The translations under genes were made by a program, and so were the position numbers. A DNA stretch of 64,000 nucleotides, taken from NCBI RefSeq assembly GCF_001475935.1, contig NZ_LDQA01000010.1, positions 34,708-98,707 on the forward strand, in the 5' to 3' direction. Shown piece by piece: positions 1 to 9,109 of the stretch (positions are counted from its first letter, which is position 1; each line of letters opens with the position of its first letter). The stretch is from Aureimonas ureilytica (GTDB lineage: Bacteria > Pseudomonadota > Alphaproteobacteria > Rhizobiales > Rhizobiaceae). The notes below the pieces were generated by a model that saw only the letters and a list, made by a program, of their open reading frames with translations, was not told the DNA's origin and did no database searches.

Positions 1-1387
1 ACAGTTCGCTCGCCCGCAGCGCCTCGATCACATCGTCGATCATCGCGATTTCGGGCCGGCTCGGGGCCTCACTCGTCAAGGACACGGCCGGCAAGATCGG
101 CCCGGCCTCGATCTCCTCCTTGCGCCGCAAGGAGCGCGACAGGGCGAGAAAGAATGAGGATCCGAGAAAGCCCGCGACGCTCCCGGCAAGCGCGCCCGGC
201 CAAAGCGAAAGCGAGCGCTGTGTTGGCGGGAGTTGCGTCTGCGCGATCAGGGGTTTGGCCGCTGTTGCTTGCGCATCGGGTGAGGCGGCCTCCTCCGATC
301 CCCGCTTGGCACGCCACGCGGCCAGATCCGCTCGCGCAGCTGTCAGATCGGACCTCAGGGTGTCTCTAGCCTGCATACGGGAATCGGGATCGGCCGAAGC
401 GGAGGCGCTGGGTGTCAGAGCGCGCAGAGCCGCTCCGTTGGCCGCGCGTTCCGCCCGCAGGTCGGCGAGCAGCGTTCCACGCTGCTGCTCGATATTGGCG
501 GTCAGCTGGCGCAGGCGCAGACGCACCATCTGCACACGCGGATGGGACTCGTCGAACTGTGCCGCGAGTTCGTCAGCCTTGGGCTTGAGCGTTCGAGTCT
601 CGGCCACGAGTCGCCGCCAAGTATCCCACCCTTGCCAGAGGTTCGAAGGGGCATCCCCCTCCTCGCCCTTCTCGACCGCAACGATGGCCGCATCGAGGTC
701 AGCCTGCCGCTGCTCCAGCAAGGCCCGCGCGGCGATTTCCTGACCCTCGGCGGCTGCCGGTGCGGGCGAGGCGCTGATCGCCACGTCGAAATCCGCCAAG
801 CGACGCTCGGCATCCGTCATGCGCGCTTCCAAATCCTTCAGCACCGGATCCTGATCCGATCTCCGCGCCGGATCGGGCGCCGCGTCGTTCGCGCTCTGCG
901 GCGCGCCTGCTCTTCCATCGGCCGCCGCCAGACGCTTAGCCGGGCTCGGCACGCGGGCCAGGAGATCGGCGACGATCAGGCGAACACGCTTTTCGGCAAG
1001 AGCGGCGCTTCCGGCATCGGCCCAGACCACGCTCCTCGAACTCGACAGGGATGTCACGCCCGCGCGCCGGCTGACGCTGCCTTCGAGCGGCCCCGAACTC
1101 CGGTTCAGAAGGTCGTTGAGGGAGACGACCTCGTCCGCCTCTGCCTCATCCGCATGGGTCTCACGACGGATCAGGTCGTGAATTTCGGCATTGGTCCAGG
1201 ATGGCAGAGGCGCGCCATCGGCGGAAAGCTCGATCCGGGCCCGGTGCACGGGGGGTACGAGCGAAACGGCGAAAGCGGCGATCGCGCCGGACAGGACCGT
1301 GGACGCACCGACAATCCCAAGGCGCCGCGCGACGTCGCGCGGCCCCTTTAGATCGTCCTGTCCCCGCTGCGGCCAGATCGCCGGCAT
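1..1387 (-). CDS. Wzz/GumC-like polysaccharide chain-length protein, C-terminus cut by window edge
   Basis: Reading leftward from ATG at 1387 gives an open frame of 462 codons that runs off the window. The start is preceded by a strong Shine-Dalgarno (aggaaggg). There is one transmembrane helix near residues 22-45, a long hydrophilic region rich in Ala, Glu, Arg and Leu that looks helical or coiled-coil, and a second helix near residue 410 (GALAGSVAGFLGSSFF) followed by a basic stretch and the start of a cytoplasmic tail. This two-helix layout with a periplasmic helical hairpin is that of Wzz/GumC co-polymerases, which set polysaccharide chain length and work with the outer-membrane exporter. 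It is divergent from the Wza-like gene at 1576, which supports the role. Whether a tyrosine-kinase domain follows is not visible. Family call is from layout and context. Confidence 0.75.
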   Translation of the reverse strand, partial: MPAIWPQRGQDDLKGPRDVARRLGIVGASTVLSGAIAAFAVSLVPPVHRARIELSADGAPLPSWTNAEIHDLIRRETHADEAEADEVVSLNDLLNRSSGPLEGSVSRRAGVTSLSSSRSVVWADAGSAALAEKRVRLIVADLLARVPSPAKRLAAADGRAGAPQSANDAAPDPARRSDQDPVLKDLEARMTDAERRLADFDVAISASPAPAAAEGQEIAARALLEQRQADLDAAIVAVEKGEEGDAPSNLWQGWDTWRRLVAETRTLKPKADELAAQFDESHPRVQMVRLRLRQLTANIEQQRGTLLADLRAERAANGAALRALTPSASASADPDSRMQARDTLRSDLTAARADLAAWRAKRGSEEAASPDAQATAAKPLIAQTQLPPTQRSLSLWPGALAGSVAGFLGSSFFLALSRSLRRKEEIEAGPILPAVSLTSEAPSRPEIAMIDDVIEALRASEL

Positions 1388-1575
1388 GGTTTGCCCTTCC
1401 TGTCGCACGCCGCCCCTTGGATCGATTCTCGTATCCGTCATCGAGTTCGAGGATAGAAGGTTGAAATTCGCGGACAATATGCACGCGAGTTTACGTACGG
1501 TTAACCCTAATTCGAGAATGTTGGCGCGGGCGAGTCGCCCGACACACGATTTGAAGCTTTTCTGGAGTGAGACCC

Positions 1576-2133
1576 ATGCGCGCCGGCTTCGTGACGATGG
1601 TATTGATCGGAGCGCTGCTGTCGGGCTGCGTGACGGCGAAACCGCCCGCCCCTGCGTTTCATGCGGTTTTGAACCAACCCTACAAGCTCGACGCGGGCGA
1701 TCGAATCCGCGTGACGGTGTTCGAGCAGGACAACCTGTCCAACATCTATGCTGTGGATAAGTCCGGCTATCTGTCGCTACCGCTGGTCGGGGCGGTGCCC
1801 GCGCGCGGTAAAACGACCGAACAGGTACAGGCCGCGATCACGGCGGCGCTTCGAAACGGCTATTTGCGCTCGCCCGATGTCTCGGTTCAGGTCGAGCAAT
1901 ATCGCCCCTTCTTCATCATGGGCGAAGTCGCGAGCGGCGGCCAGTACTCCTATGTTCCGGGCATGACGGCCCAGAACGCCATCGCCATTGCCGGCGGCTT
2001 CTCCTCGCGCGCCGACCAGCGCACGGTGGACATCACGCGGCAGGTTAATGGTCAGGTCATCACAGGGCGCGTGTTGATCTCCGATCCGATCATTCCCGGT
2101 GACACGATTTCCGTTCGCGAAAGGCTATTCTGA
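1576..2133 (+). CDS. Wza-like polysaccharide export lipoprotein
   Basis: Periplasmic/outer-membrane polysaccharide export protein of 185 residues. The ATG at 1576 follows GGAG by 8 bases, so it is preferred to the in-frame GTG at 1567. The N-terminus is a lipoprotein signal with lipobox LSGC at Cys18. Residues about 32-110 carry the Poly_export region (YKLDAGDRIRVTVF, then SVQVEQY), followed by an SLBB-like stretch (FFIMGEVASGGQYSYVPGM). It ends after this one SLBB unit, so it is a short ExoF/Wza-type protein without a large C-terminal barrel helix. It lies beside a Wzz-like gene and just upstream of a priming sugar transferase, the standard set for Wzy-type exopolysaccharide export. Confidence 0.88.
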   Translation: MRAGFVTMVLIGALLSGCVTAKPPAPAFHAVLNQPYKLDAGDRIRVTVFEQDNLSNIYAVDKSGYLSLPLVGAVPARGKTTEQVQAAITAALRNGYLRSPDVSVQVEQYRPFFIMGEVASGGQYSYVPGMTAQNAIAIAGGFSSRADQRTVDITRQVNGQVITGRVLISDPIIPGDTISVRERLF

Positions 2134-2244
2134 TTTCGGCGCGTCGGCTCAAACTCCTTTAGCCTTTGACCGCTAGATCTGACGTCAGCCGGACGGTTCA
2201 TTCGCTCCTTCAAGAGAGCCCGCCGGCACTAGGGTGGCGATCGG

Positions 2245-3786
2245 ATGAAGAACAGGAAGCCAAAGGCCAATCTTTTCGAGCGCGATATCGTTCGCACCTA
2301 TCGGCCGGACGAGAAGGAGATCAAGCGGGATGCGGCGGAGGTCCAACTGCCGGTCAACGCCCGTCGTCTGGCTCAGATGCTGGAGCGCCGCGTTCTGTCG
2401 CCCCGTCTGGCGAGCGGGCTCGTTCGTCTCTTCGAGATCGTCGTGCTCGGCCTTCTCGCGATCATCTGCCTCCGCAACTCTGTCGATGGTCTGATCGCGC
2501 GCCTCAGCCTCAGCGCGCTCCTGATCGTCGTCTTGGCCGCGATGATGCAGATGACCCACGGCTATGAGCCTGCGGTGCTGCGTTCGCGCCGCTCGCAGTT
2601 CCTTCGCCTGGGCGCCTCGATCTTTTCCGCCACGATCATCGTCGGCTTATGCGCCTCCCTCACCGGCAAGCTGACCTGGGCGCTGACCCACGATCTCTGG
2701 ATTTGGGCCATCGCCGGCTTCGGCCTTTTGAGCGTCGTGCGCTTTTTCCTGGCCCGGCGGATGCGCCGATGGGTTCGCAACGGCTTCATGGAGCGGCGCG
2801 CGATCCTGGTGGGCGGCGGCAGCGCGGCGGAGGCCTTCATTCGCCGCCTCGAAATGCACCCCGACAACGATGTGCGTATCTGCGGCATCTTCGATGACCG
2901 GAGCGACGACCGCTCCCCGCCGATCGTGGCGGGCTATCCCAAGCTCGGCTCCATCGCGCAATTGACCGAGTTCGCGCGGCGCGCCCATATCGACATGCTG
3001 ATCGTAACCCTGCCGATGAGCGCACAAGCCCGGCTGCTCTCGATCATGCGTGAACTCTGGGTTCTGCCGCTGGATATTCGCGTCGCCGCCTCCTCGGCCG
3101 ACTTGCGGTTCCGCTCCCGTTCGCATTCGTTCCTGGGCGACATTCCGCTTCTGAACGCCTTCGACCGGCCGCTCGCGGAATGGAGCATGATCACCAAGCG
3201 CACGCTCGATCTCGTGGTCGGCACATTCGCGCTGATCGCGCTGAGCCCGGTCATGATGGCGACGGCGATCGCCATCAAGCTCGACAGCCCCGGCCCTGTT
3301 TTCTTTCGCCAGAAGCGCCACGGCTTCAACAATCAGATCATCAATGTCTGGAAATTCCGCTCGCTGCGCCATGAGATGGCCGATCCTCTCGCGCGCAAGA
3401 TCGTCACCCATAACGACCCGCGCGTGACACGCGTCGGCCGCTTCATCCGGCGCAGCTCGATCGACGAGTTGCCGCAGCTGTTCAATGTGTTGACGGGCGA
3501 ACTCTCGCTGGTCGGTCCACGCCCGCACGCGGTCCATGCGCGCTCAAGCTTCGACGCGACCTTCACGGAAATCGTGGACGGCTATTTCGGGCGGCACAAG
3601 GTCAAGCCCGGCATCACGGGCTGGGCGCAGATCAATGGCTGGCGCGGCGAGATCGACGACAGCGAAAAGCTCAAGAAGCGCTTCGACTACGATCTCTATT
3701 ATATCGAGAACTGGTCCCTGCTTCTGGACATCCGCATTCTCGTGATGACGCCCATCAGCCTGCTGCGCAGCCAAGGCGCATACTGA
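2245..3786 (+). CDS. Undecaprenyl-phosphate sugar phosphotransferase (WcaJ/ExoY type)
   Basis: Membrane enzyme that should start repeat-unit synthesis by moving a hexose-1-phosphate from a nucleotide sugar to undecaprenyl phosphate. The ATG at 2245 has AGGGTGG seven bases upstream. The protein has 513 residues: about four N-terminal membrane helices (about 60-180), a Rossmann-like CoA_binding_3 region (AILVGGGSAAEAF near 188), a helix near 325 and a C-terminal bacterial sugar-transferase domain (PF02397) with KRTLDLVVG, SPGPVFFRQKR, WKFRS, SSIDELPQLFNVL and LVGPRPH. This is the full long-form PHPT architecture. It follows the Wza-like gene at 111 bases and is probably co-transcribed with it. 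Which sugar is transferred cannot be told from sequence. Confidence 0.93.
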   Translation: MKNRKPKANLFERDIVRTYRPDEKEIKRDAAEVQLPVNARRLAQMLERRVLSPRLASGLVRLFEIVVLGLLAIICLRNSVDGLIARLSLSALLIVVLAAMMQMTHGYEPAVLRSRRSQFLRLGASIFSATIIVGLCASLTGKLTWALTHDLWIWAIAGFGLLSVVRFFLARRMRRWVRNGFMERRAILVGGGSAAEAFIRRLEMHPDNDVRICGIFDDRSDDRSPPIVAGYPKLGSIAQLTEFARRAHIDMLIVTLPMSAQARLLSIMRELWVLPLDIRVAASSADLRFRSRSHSFLGDIPLLNAFDRPLAEWSMITKRTLDLVVGTFALIALSPVMMATAIAIKLDSPGPVFFRQKRHGFNNQIINVWKFRSLRHEMADPLARKIVTHNDPRVTRVGRFIRRSSIDELPQLFNVLTGELSLVGPRPHAVHARSSFDATFTEIVDGYFGRHKVKPGITGWAQINGWRGEIDDSEKLKKRFDYDLYYIENWSLLLDIRILVMTPISLLRSQGAY

Positions 3787-3790
3787 AACT

Positions 3791-3821
3791 AAAAGGCCGG
3801 CGCGGGATGATCGCGCCGGCC
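3791..3821 (-). terminator. Rho-independent terminator of ridA
   Basis: Perfect 10-bp inverted repeat ggccggcgcg / cgcgccggcc (3795-3804 and 3812-3821) with a 7-base loop. On the minus strand it is followed by TTTT, so it ends the leftward ridA transcript. It may also stop the rightward sugar-transferase transcript. Confidence 0.75.
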
Positions 3822-3828
3822 GACCGCC

Positions 3829-4173
3829 TCAGATGGCGGCGATCACGATGATCTCGACGAAATAGTCGGGCGTGGCGAGCTTCGACTCGCCAGTCGCGCG
3901 TGCGGGCTTGTTGGACGGATCGACCCAAGCATCCCACACCGCATTCATGGCGCCGAAATCATTCATGTCGGCGAGCCAGACGGTCGCCTGAAGGATCTTG
4001 GATTTGTCAGTGCCGGCCTCGGCCAGGAGACGATCGATCTCGGACAGCACCGTCTTGGTCTGAGCGGTCACATCCTCACCGGGATTGCCGACCTGACCCG
4101 CGAGATAGACCGTGTTGCCGTGAACGACGGCCGCGCTCATGCGATGACCGGGCTCGATGCGACGAATGCTCAT
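3829..4173 (-). CDS. RidA/YjgF family deaminase-like protein
   Basis: A 114-residue protein of the RidA (YjgF/YER057c/UK114) family. These are small soluble trimers that hydrolyse reactive enamine/imine intermediates. The typical features are present: the early MSAAVVHGNTVYLAGQVG strand region, a central QATVWLADMNDF segment, and a C-terminal PARATGESKLATPDYFVEI stretch with the conserved Arg and Glu. Length is close to the usual value. It stands alone, convergent with the sugar-transferase gene and separated from it by a terminator. Not every subgroup has enamine deaminase activity, so the exact substrate is open. Confidence 0.9.
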   Translation of the reverse strand: MSIRRIEPGHRMSAAVVHGNTVYLAGQVGNPGEDVTAQTKTVLSEIDRLLAEAGTDKSKILQATVWLADMNDFGAMNAVWDAWVDPSNKPARATGESKLATPDYFVEIIVIAAI

Positions 4174-4279
4174 ACGAAATCCTTCCGCTTTGGGCTTTGT
4201 GCCGGCTGCGTTCTAGATGCGAATGAGCAAAGTCAGCAAGCGTTTCCAGCCATGATCAAGCGATGCGGTTCGGCCCGCC

Positions 4280-4459
4280 TCAGCGGGGCGACCAGACCCT
4301 GGCGGTCTGCGGCTCACGGCCGGACGAGGCGCCGAAGCGCGGGGATGTGGAGGTTTTGCCGTAGAGGTCGGACAGGCATTCGACCATCCCCTGCTCGACG
4401 GCTTCGTTTTCAGTGATCAATCCCGCCTCGAGGGCGGTGACGATATCGGACGCTGTCAT
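4280..4459 (-). CDS. Small hypothetical protein (59 aa)
   Basis: Not recognised. The frame starting at ATG 4459 (GGGGA six bases upstream) encodes MTASDIVTALEAGLITENEAVEQGMVECLSD and a basic, Ser/Arg-rich tail. The N-terminal half looks like a short helical, acidic domain. The longer frame upstream of this start has Cys/Arg-rich shadow composition, so the short form was chosen. It is divergent from the binding protein at 4723 and about 100 bases past the ridA start on the same strand. Function unknown. Confidence 0.5.
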   Translation of the reverse strand: MTASDIVTALEAGLITENEAVEQGMVECLSDLYGKTSTSPRFGASSGREPQTARVWSPR

Positions 4460-4722
4460 GGAGTTCCCCATTTCATCAGGGCGGGAGTCAGACGAACACT
4501 TTGTTTCCAGCTTGGTTCCGTAGAGATTTACGGATTTTTTACCATTTAGCCGCCGAAGAACAGTCCCTTTGATGATTTGAAACGATCGCGATTCGCATCG
4601 AACGGCGCGGCTGCGGCACCGGCACTCTGGCTTCCGGCCGGTGCTGCTCCAGTTTGCCGTTTCGAACCACCTGCAGCCCGGTCGCTCAACAGCGTCGGGC
4701 TTTCCCGATCTGGAGACATTCG

Positions 4723-5634
4723 ATGCGCCTTCCCGTGTTCGCAGCCGCCTTGCTTCTGGGCTCAACCTTGGCGAGCGGGGCTTTTGCGGCACCCGTCACT
4801 GTCTCGTCCAAGATCGATACCGAAGGCGGCGTCCTCGGCAACATGATCATGCTGGCGCTGCAGAATGGCGGGATTGAGACGACCGACCGCATTCAGCTGG
4901 GCGGAACGCCGGTGGTGCGCAAGGCCATCACATCGGGCGAGATCGACATCTATCCCGAATATACAGGCAATGCCGCCTTCTTCTTCAACCGCGCCGAGGA
5001 CCCGCTCTGGAAGGACGCGGCCAAGGCCTATGCGGAGGCCAAGAAGCTCGACTACGACGCCAACAAGATCGTCTGGCTGACGCCCTCGCCGGCCAACAAC
5101 ACCTGGGGCATCGCGCTGCGCGGCGATGTCGCGGACCAGAACAAGCTGACGACGCTCAGCGAGTTCGGCTCTTATGTGGCCAAGGGCGGCGACGTGAAGC
5201 TGGCCGCCTCCGCCGAATTCGTGAACTCCGCCTCCGCCCTGCCCTCGTTCCAGACGACCTATGGCTTCACGCTGAAGCCCGATCAGTTGCTGACGCTTTC
5301 GGGCGGCGACACGGCAGCGACGATCGCGGCGGCAGCCCAGAACACCAATGGCGTTAACGCCGCCATGGTCTATGGCACGGATGGCGGCATCGCGGCCTCC
5401 AACCTCAAGGTGCTGGCGGACGACAAGAACGTGCAGCCGGTCTACCAGCCCGCGCCCATCGTGCGCGAGGCGGTGCTCAAGGAGCACCCGGAGATCGAAG
5501 GCCTGCTGAAGCCGATCTTCGAGAGCCTCGATCTCGTGACGCTGCAGGAGCTGAACGGCCGCGTCCAGCTCGGCGGCGAGCCGGCGCGCGCGGTGGCCGA
5601 AGACTATCTTCGCTCGAAGAATCTCCTGAAATAG
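4723..5634 (+). CDS. Glycine betaine/osmoprotectant-type ABC substrate-binding protein (OsmF-like)
   Basis: Periplasmic substrate-binding protein of the OpuAC/OsmF family, 303 residues. The ATG at 4723 has TGGAGA seven bases upstream and opens a clean Sec signal (MRLPVFAAALLLGSTLASGAFA, cut near AFA|APV). Family features are KIDTEGGVLGNMI near the mature N-terminus, EIDIYPEYTGNAAFFF, then LTPSPANNTWGIALR. This subgroup binds choline, betaine or related quaternary amines. No permease or ATPase gene lies next to it: it is followed at once by a terminator and a convergent gene, so it is an orphan binding protein here. Frames starting upstream at 4654 are extensions without a ribosome site. Confidence 0.9.
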   Translation: MRLPVFAAALLLGSTLASGAFAAPVTVSSKIDTEGGVLGNMIMLALQNGGIETTDRIQLGGTPVVRKAITSGEIDIYPEYTGNAAFFFNRAEDPLWKDAAKAYAEAKKLDYDANKIVWLTPSPANNTWGIALRGDVADQNKLTTLSEFGSYVAKGGDVKLAASAEFVNSASALPSFQTTYGFTLKPDQLLTLSGGDTAATIAAAAQNTNGVNAAMVYGTDGGIAASNLKVLADDKNVQPVYQPAPIVREAVLKEHPEIEGLLKPIFESLDLVTLQELNGRVQLGGEPARAVAEDYLRSKNLLK

Positions 5635-5651
5635 GCTTCACGCGCCGACCA

Positions 5652-5694
5652 ACGAAAAGAGCCCGGCCGCATCCTGCAGCCGGGCTCTTTTCGT
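5652..5694. terminator. Bidirectional rho-independent terminator
   Basis: Perfect 16-bp inverted repeat (5652-5667 and 5679-5694) whose outer ends supply A and T runs on both strands. It sits between the convergent binding-protein gene and the last gene of the min operon and should end both transcripts. Confidence 0.88.
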
Positions 5695-5715
5695 GTCAGC
5701 GGTCGGGTTTGGGTC

Positions 5716-5883
5716 CTACTGCTTCGCCTCGCCCTTGCGGGCCTGCGCTTCGCAGACCTCCACATGCTTGCGGAGCGCTTCGGTCGACAGGATGGACGCG
5801 ATGGAGCGGATGTTGCGTCCCTGCATCTGTGGGAGGTTCTGAACCTCCTGCAGACGAACGAGAAGCTCGGCTCTGCTGCTCAT
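5716..5883 (-). CDS. Small protein at the end of the minCDE operon (55 aa)
   Basis: ATG at 5883 has a good ribosome site (aaaggagac). The frame encodes 55 residues beginning MSSRAELLVRLQEVQNLPQM and ending KGEAKQ, then a TAG followed by the bidirectional terminator. The protein is charged and helical, with no membrane segment or Cys. It is only 64 bases past the minE stop on the same strand with no terminator between, so it is the likely fourth gene of the min transcript. I do not recognise a family. A role linked to division-site placement is inference from position only. Confidence 0.65.
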   Translation of the reverse strand: MSSRAELLVRLQEVQNLPQMQGRNIRSIASILSTEALRKHVEVCEAQARKGEAKQ

Positions 5884-5947
5884 GGCTGTCTCCTTTCCCT
5901 TTGGTGTGGAACGGCTTCGGCCAACCGGACAGACTGTCCGGTCGGTT

Positions 5948-6217
5948 TCAATGCGCCGTCAGGAGTGCCGCTTGCTGCGGCAATTCGATGTCGACTTCCA
6001 GCGTCGACATCTGATCTTTGCGGTCCATCTTCACCTTCACCTTGTCCCGGTTGATCGGGACATGGCGCGCGATGACGGCCAGGATTTCCTCGCGCAGCAC
6101 GGCGACGAGATCGGACTGTCCGATCTCGGCGCGTTCGTGAGCAAGCAGGATCTGGAGGCGCTCACGCGCCGCCGGGGCGGTGGTCCGCTGCTTGTTGAAG
6201 AAGTTGAAGAGGCTCAT
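5948..6217 (-). CDS. minE: Cell division topological specificity factor MinE
   Basis: MinE, 89 residues, binds MinD and stimulates its ATPase so that MinCD oscillates and division is confined to midcell. The N-terminal amphipathic, membrane-binding segment is [10 protein letters not shown]. The MinD-contact region follows ([15 protein letters not shown]), then the topological-specificity domain ([15 protein letters not shown], then [21 protein letters not shown]). Length is typical. Its start overlaps the minD stop by 4 bases, so the two are translationally coupled. Order is minC-minD-minE-small protein on the minus strand. Confidence 0.97.
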   Translation of the reverse strand: MSLFNFFNKQRTTAPAARERLQILLAHERAEIGQSDLVAVLREEILAVIARHVPINRDKVKVKMDRKDQMSTLEVDIELPQQAALLTAH

Positions 6218-7029
6218 GCAGCCCTCCGGCTGAAGAACTTGCCCAGAAGACCGCGCTTGTCCGTCGGCACGTTCATGGGGACGGTCTGACCCATGAGCCG
6301 CTTAGCGGCGTCCATATAGGCCCGCGCCGGCGCGCTCTGGGCGTCCGACAGCGTGACCGGCGTGCCGAGGTTGGACGCACGCAGAACTTCCGCGCTCTCG
6401 GGCACGATGCCCAGAAGCGGGATGGAGAGGATTTCCAGAACGTCGTCGACCTTGAGCATGTCCCCGCGCTCGGCGCGGATGGGGTCGTAGCGCGTCAGAA
6501 GCAGATGCTTCTCGATGCGGCCGCCCTTTTCGGCGCGCAGCGTCTTGGAATCGAGAAGGCCGATGATGCGATCGGAATCGCGCACAGAGGACACTTCCGG
6601 GTTGGTGACGACGACGGCGAGATCGGCATGGCGCATCGCCAGCGTCGCGCCGCGCTCGATACCGGCCGGGCTGTCGCAGATCACCCAGTCGAACTGCGCG
6701 CGGAGCTGATCCATGACGCGATCGACGCCGTCCTGGGTCAGGTTGTCCTTGTCGCGGGTCTGCGAGGCCGGAAGCAGGCAGAGCGTGTCGACGCGCTTGT
6801 CGCGGATCAGCGCCTGGTTGAGGTTCGCGTCGCCCTGAACCACGTTGATGAGGTCGTAGACCACACGCCGCTCGGCGCCCATCACGAGGTCTAGATTGCG
6901 CAGGCCGACGTCAAAATCCACCACGACGACCTTCTGGCCGCTCTGTGCCAGAGCTGCGCCCAGCGCGGCGGTCGAGGTGGTCTTTCCGACGCCCCCTTTG
7001 CCCGATGTCACCACCATCACCTCAGCCAT
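6214..7029 (-). CDS. minD: Septum site-determining ATPase MinD
   Basis: Membrane-associated ParA/MinD-family ATPase, 271 residues, that recruits MinC and is released by MinE. The deviant Walker A is [10 protein letters not shown] at residues 8-17. [14 protein letters not shown] and [11 protein letters not shown] carry the switch and Walker B regions. The C-terminus ([11 protein letters not shown]) is a short amphipathic membrane-targeting helix as expected for MinD. It follows minC by 71 bases and overlaps minE by 4. Confidence 0.97.
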   Translation of the reverse strand: MAEVMVVTSGKGGVGKTTSTAALGAALAQSGQKVVVVDFDVGLRNLDLVMGAERRVVYDLINVVQGDANLNQALIRDKRVDTLCLLPASQTRDKDNLTQDGVDRVMDQLRAQFDWVICDSPAGIERGATLAMRHADLAVVVTNPEVSSVRDSDRIIGLLDSKTLRAEKGGRIEKHLLLTRYDPIRAERGDMLKVDDVLEILSIPLLGIVPESAEVLRASNLGTPVTLSDAQSAPARAYMDAAKRLMGQTVPMNVPTDKRGLLGKFFSRRAA

Positions 7030-7100
7030 GTCAGGCCTTTCCCTGTTGTCGTTTTTTTCGTTTCGTTTCGTTCGGCCGTCGCACCCGCCCCGAGGCGAGC

Positions 7101-7856
7101 TCAGTTCGATAGGACCACGGTTCTCAGAGCCGTGTCGTCGAGCCAGATGTGGACGGGCTGGCCCAGCATCTTGGGGTCGAGGTCCTCGGCGGTCTTGTAG
7201 AGACCGTCGATGGCGATCAGTTCGGCCTCGAGCTTGCGGCAGAAGATGCGCGCATTGGCATTGCCGGCCGACCCTGCCAGCGCCCGCCCCCGCAGGGCGC
7301 CGTAGACATGGATCGAACCGCCGGCGATGACCTCGGCCCCCGAGGCGACATGGCCGAGAACAGTGACGTCCCCTTCCGGGAAGATGATCGACTGGCCCGA
7401 GCGAACCGGCGTGTCGATCACCAGCGCCGGCGTAACGGGCGGCGCCGTCATGCGCGGAACGGCGGGCGCTTGAGGCGCCGCGCCGGATTTCGCCGCCGCC
7501 GGGGCGGAAGTTTCGTCGGGCATCTCGATGTCGGCTGCGTTGCGGCCGCCGCGCATTTCCGGCGGCATCCCCGGCCCGAGAATCGAAGGCAGTGCGCCTT
7601 CGATGCCCATGACGCGGACATTGCGCTTGGTCAGTTCCGCGAGCAGATCGGCCAGCTGCTCGCGGGTGATCGGCAGACCCGCCACATCCAGAACGATGGG
7701 CCGGCCCAGGAAAAAGCCCGTGGAGCGCCGAGCAAGGTCGTCCAGCTGCGCGAGCCAGTCGCGGAACGGCAGTTCGGGCGACAGGACCAGCGCGAGAAAG
7801 GATCGGCCGCGCAGGCGGACGGCTTTGCTGTTCGGTAGGGCTTCGGTCATCTTCAT
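7101..7856 (-). CDS. minC: Septum site-determining protein MinC
   Basis: FtsZ-assembly inhibitor, 251 residues, recruited to poles by MinD. The N-terminal FtsZ-binding domain covers about residues 10-95. A Pro/Ala-rich linker follows (about 110-145). The C-terminal beta-helix domain holds the dimer and MinD surface ([36 protein letters not shown]). The start may be Met1 (7856) or Met3 (7850); neither has a strong ribosome site. It is the first gene of the min operon, with an AT-rich 5' region (7857-7920). Confidence 0.95.
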   Translation of the reverse strand: MKMTEALPNSKAVRLRGRSFLALVLSPELPFRDWLAQLDDLARRSTGFFLGRPIVLDVAGLPITREQLADLLAELTKRNVRVMGIEGALPSILGPGMPPEMRGGRNAADIEMPDETSAPAAAKSGAAPQAPAVPRMTAPPVTPALVIDTPVRSGQSIIFPEGDVTVLGHVASGAEVIAGGSIHVYGALRGRALAGSAGNANARIFCRKLEAELIAIDGLYKTAEDLDPKMLGQPVHIWLDDTALRTVVLSN

Positions 7857-7992
7857 TAACGCTTTGTTGCTGAGGGAGTTAAACCGTTCAGCCTTAACTG
7901 AGGGTTAACTCTTCGCCGACCTGCGGCAGATGGAGGCGGCCGAAGCCCCTTGGCGCGGGGGTATGGCCTGCTGGATTCTATGGATGCCAAAC

Positions 7993-8022
7993 AAAAAGGG
8001 CATCCCGATCAATGGGATGCCC
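7993..8022 (-). terminator. Rho-independent terminator of purU
   Basis: Perfect 9-bp inverted repeat gggcatccc / gggatgccc (7998-8006, 8014-8022), 7-base loop. On the minus strand it is followed by TTTTT, 33 bases past the purU stop. Confidence 0.85.
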
Positions 8023-8054
8023 ATAGTGGCGAAACGCGGCAAAGGTTCCGCCTC

Positions 8055-8918
8055 TCAATCGCGAAAGATCACCGTCTTGTCCTTGTTCAGGATCACGCGG
8101 TTGTCGAGATGCCAGGCGATGGCGCGCGACAGGACGCGGCGCTCGATGTCGCGCCCCTTGCGCACGAGGTCTTCCGGCGCGTCATGATGGGAGATGCGCT
8201 CGACATCCTGCTCGATGATCGGGCCCTCATCGAGATCGGCCGTCACATAGTGCGCCGTCGCGCCGATCAGCTTCACGCCGCGCCGATGCGCCTGATGGTA
8301 GGGCTTGGCACCCTTGAAGCCGGGCAGGAAGGAGTGATGGATGTTGATGCAGCGGCCCGAGAGATAGGCCGAGAGTTCGTCCGACAGGATTTGCATGTAG
8401 CGCGCGAGCACCACGAGATCGGCACCGGTTTCCTCCACGATGCGGATGATGTCGGCCTCCTGCTGCGGCTTGGTGTCGCGCGTGATCGGCAGATAGTGAA
8501 ACGGAATGCCGTCGAAATCGTGATGGGCATAGGTCTCGCGCGGGTAGTTCGAGACGATGCCCACGATGTCCATGCGCAACTCGTCGATCCGCCAGCGATA
8601 GAGGAGATCGGCGAGGCAATGGTCGAAGCGCGAGACGAGGATCAGCACCTTCTGGCGCGCATCGTTGGCCGCGATGCGCCAATCCATGCCGAACCGCTCG
8701 GCGATCGCGGAGAAGGCCGTGGTCAGGCTTTCGACCCGTACCACCGATTCCACGATGGCGAAACGCACGCGCATGAAGAAGCGGCCGGTTTCCGGGTCGT
8801 CGAACTGGTGCGCCTCGCGAATGTCCGCGCCATTGTCGTAGAGATGCCGCGACACGGCAGCGACAATGCCCGGACGGTTCGCACAGGACAGGGTCAGGAT
8901 ATATTCGGGGCTGGGCAC
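8055..8918 (-). CDS. purU: Formyltetrahydrofolate deformylase
   Basis: Hydrolyses 10-formyl-THF to THF and formate, balancing one-carbon pools and feeding formate to purine synthesis. 287 residues. The N-terminal ACT domain begins at residue 5 ([21 protein letters not shown]). The C-terminal formyltransferase-like domain carries the catalytic region [16 protein letters not shown] and the later [16 protein letters not shown] with the conserved Asp. Length and domain order fit PurU. It stands as a single gene with its own terminator. Confidence 0.96.
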   Translation of the reverse strand: MPSPEYILTLSCANRPGIVAAVSRHLYDNGADIREAHQFDDPETGRFFMRVRFAIVESVVRVESLTTAFSAIAERFGMDWRIAANDARQKVLILVSRFDHCLADLLYRWRIDELRMDIVGIVSNYPRETYAHHDFDGIPFHYLPITRDTKPQQEADIIRIVEETGADLVVLARYMQILSDELSAYLSGRCINIHHSFLPGFKGAKPYHQAHRRGVKLIGATAHYVTADLDEGPIIEQDVERISHHDAPEDLVRKGRDIERRVLSRAIAWHLDNRVILNKDKTVIFRD

Positions 8919-9004
8919 GGCACACTCCGGCAGGCGCGAGAGCCCTCCCCGGAACCTTCGTTCAAGAAGAAGACCCTCACCATTTGTTTTCAGGCATAGG
9001 CCGA

Positions 9005-9028
9005 AGCCGAAGCGGGGTCGCTTCGGCT
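9005..9028 (-). terminator. Strong hairpin after the SDR gene, no U tract
   Basis: Perfect 10-bp inverted repeat agccgaagcg / cgcttcggct with a 4-base loop, about 80 bases past the SDR stop and 87 bases before the purU start. No T run follows on either strand, so it may be a weak terminator or an element of the purU leader. Confidence 0.4.
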
Positions 9029-9109
9029 GAACAGGCGCTGGACATGTCCTCCCCTAGCCGATCCCACGGCCGCCGGGAAGCGAGGCGGAGAGCGGCGCAG
9101 GCCCCCGGC

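Noticed and set aside
542..1351. 269-codon plus-strand frame at the left edge
   Set aside because: Opposite the Wzz-like gene, whose minus-strand frame is uninterrupted to the window edge and has two membrane helices.
9005..9028. Riboswitch or leader attenuator for purU
   Set aside because: Only one simple hairpin is present, without alternative pairing or a conserved aptamer I could recognise. Listed as a weak terminator instead.
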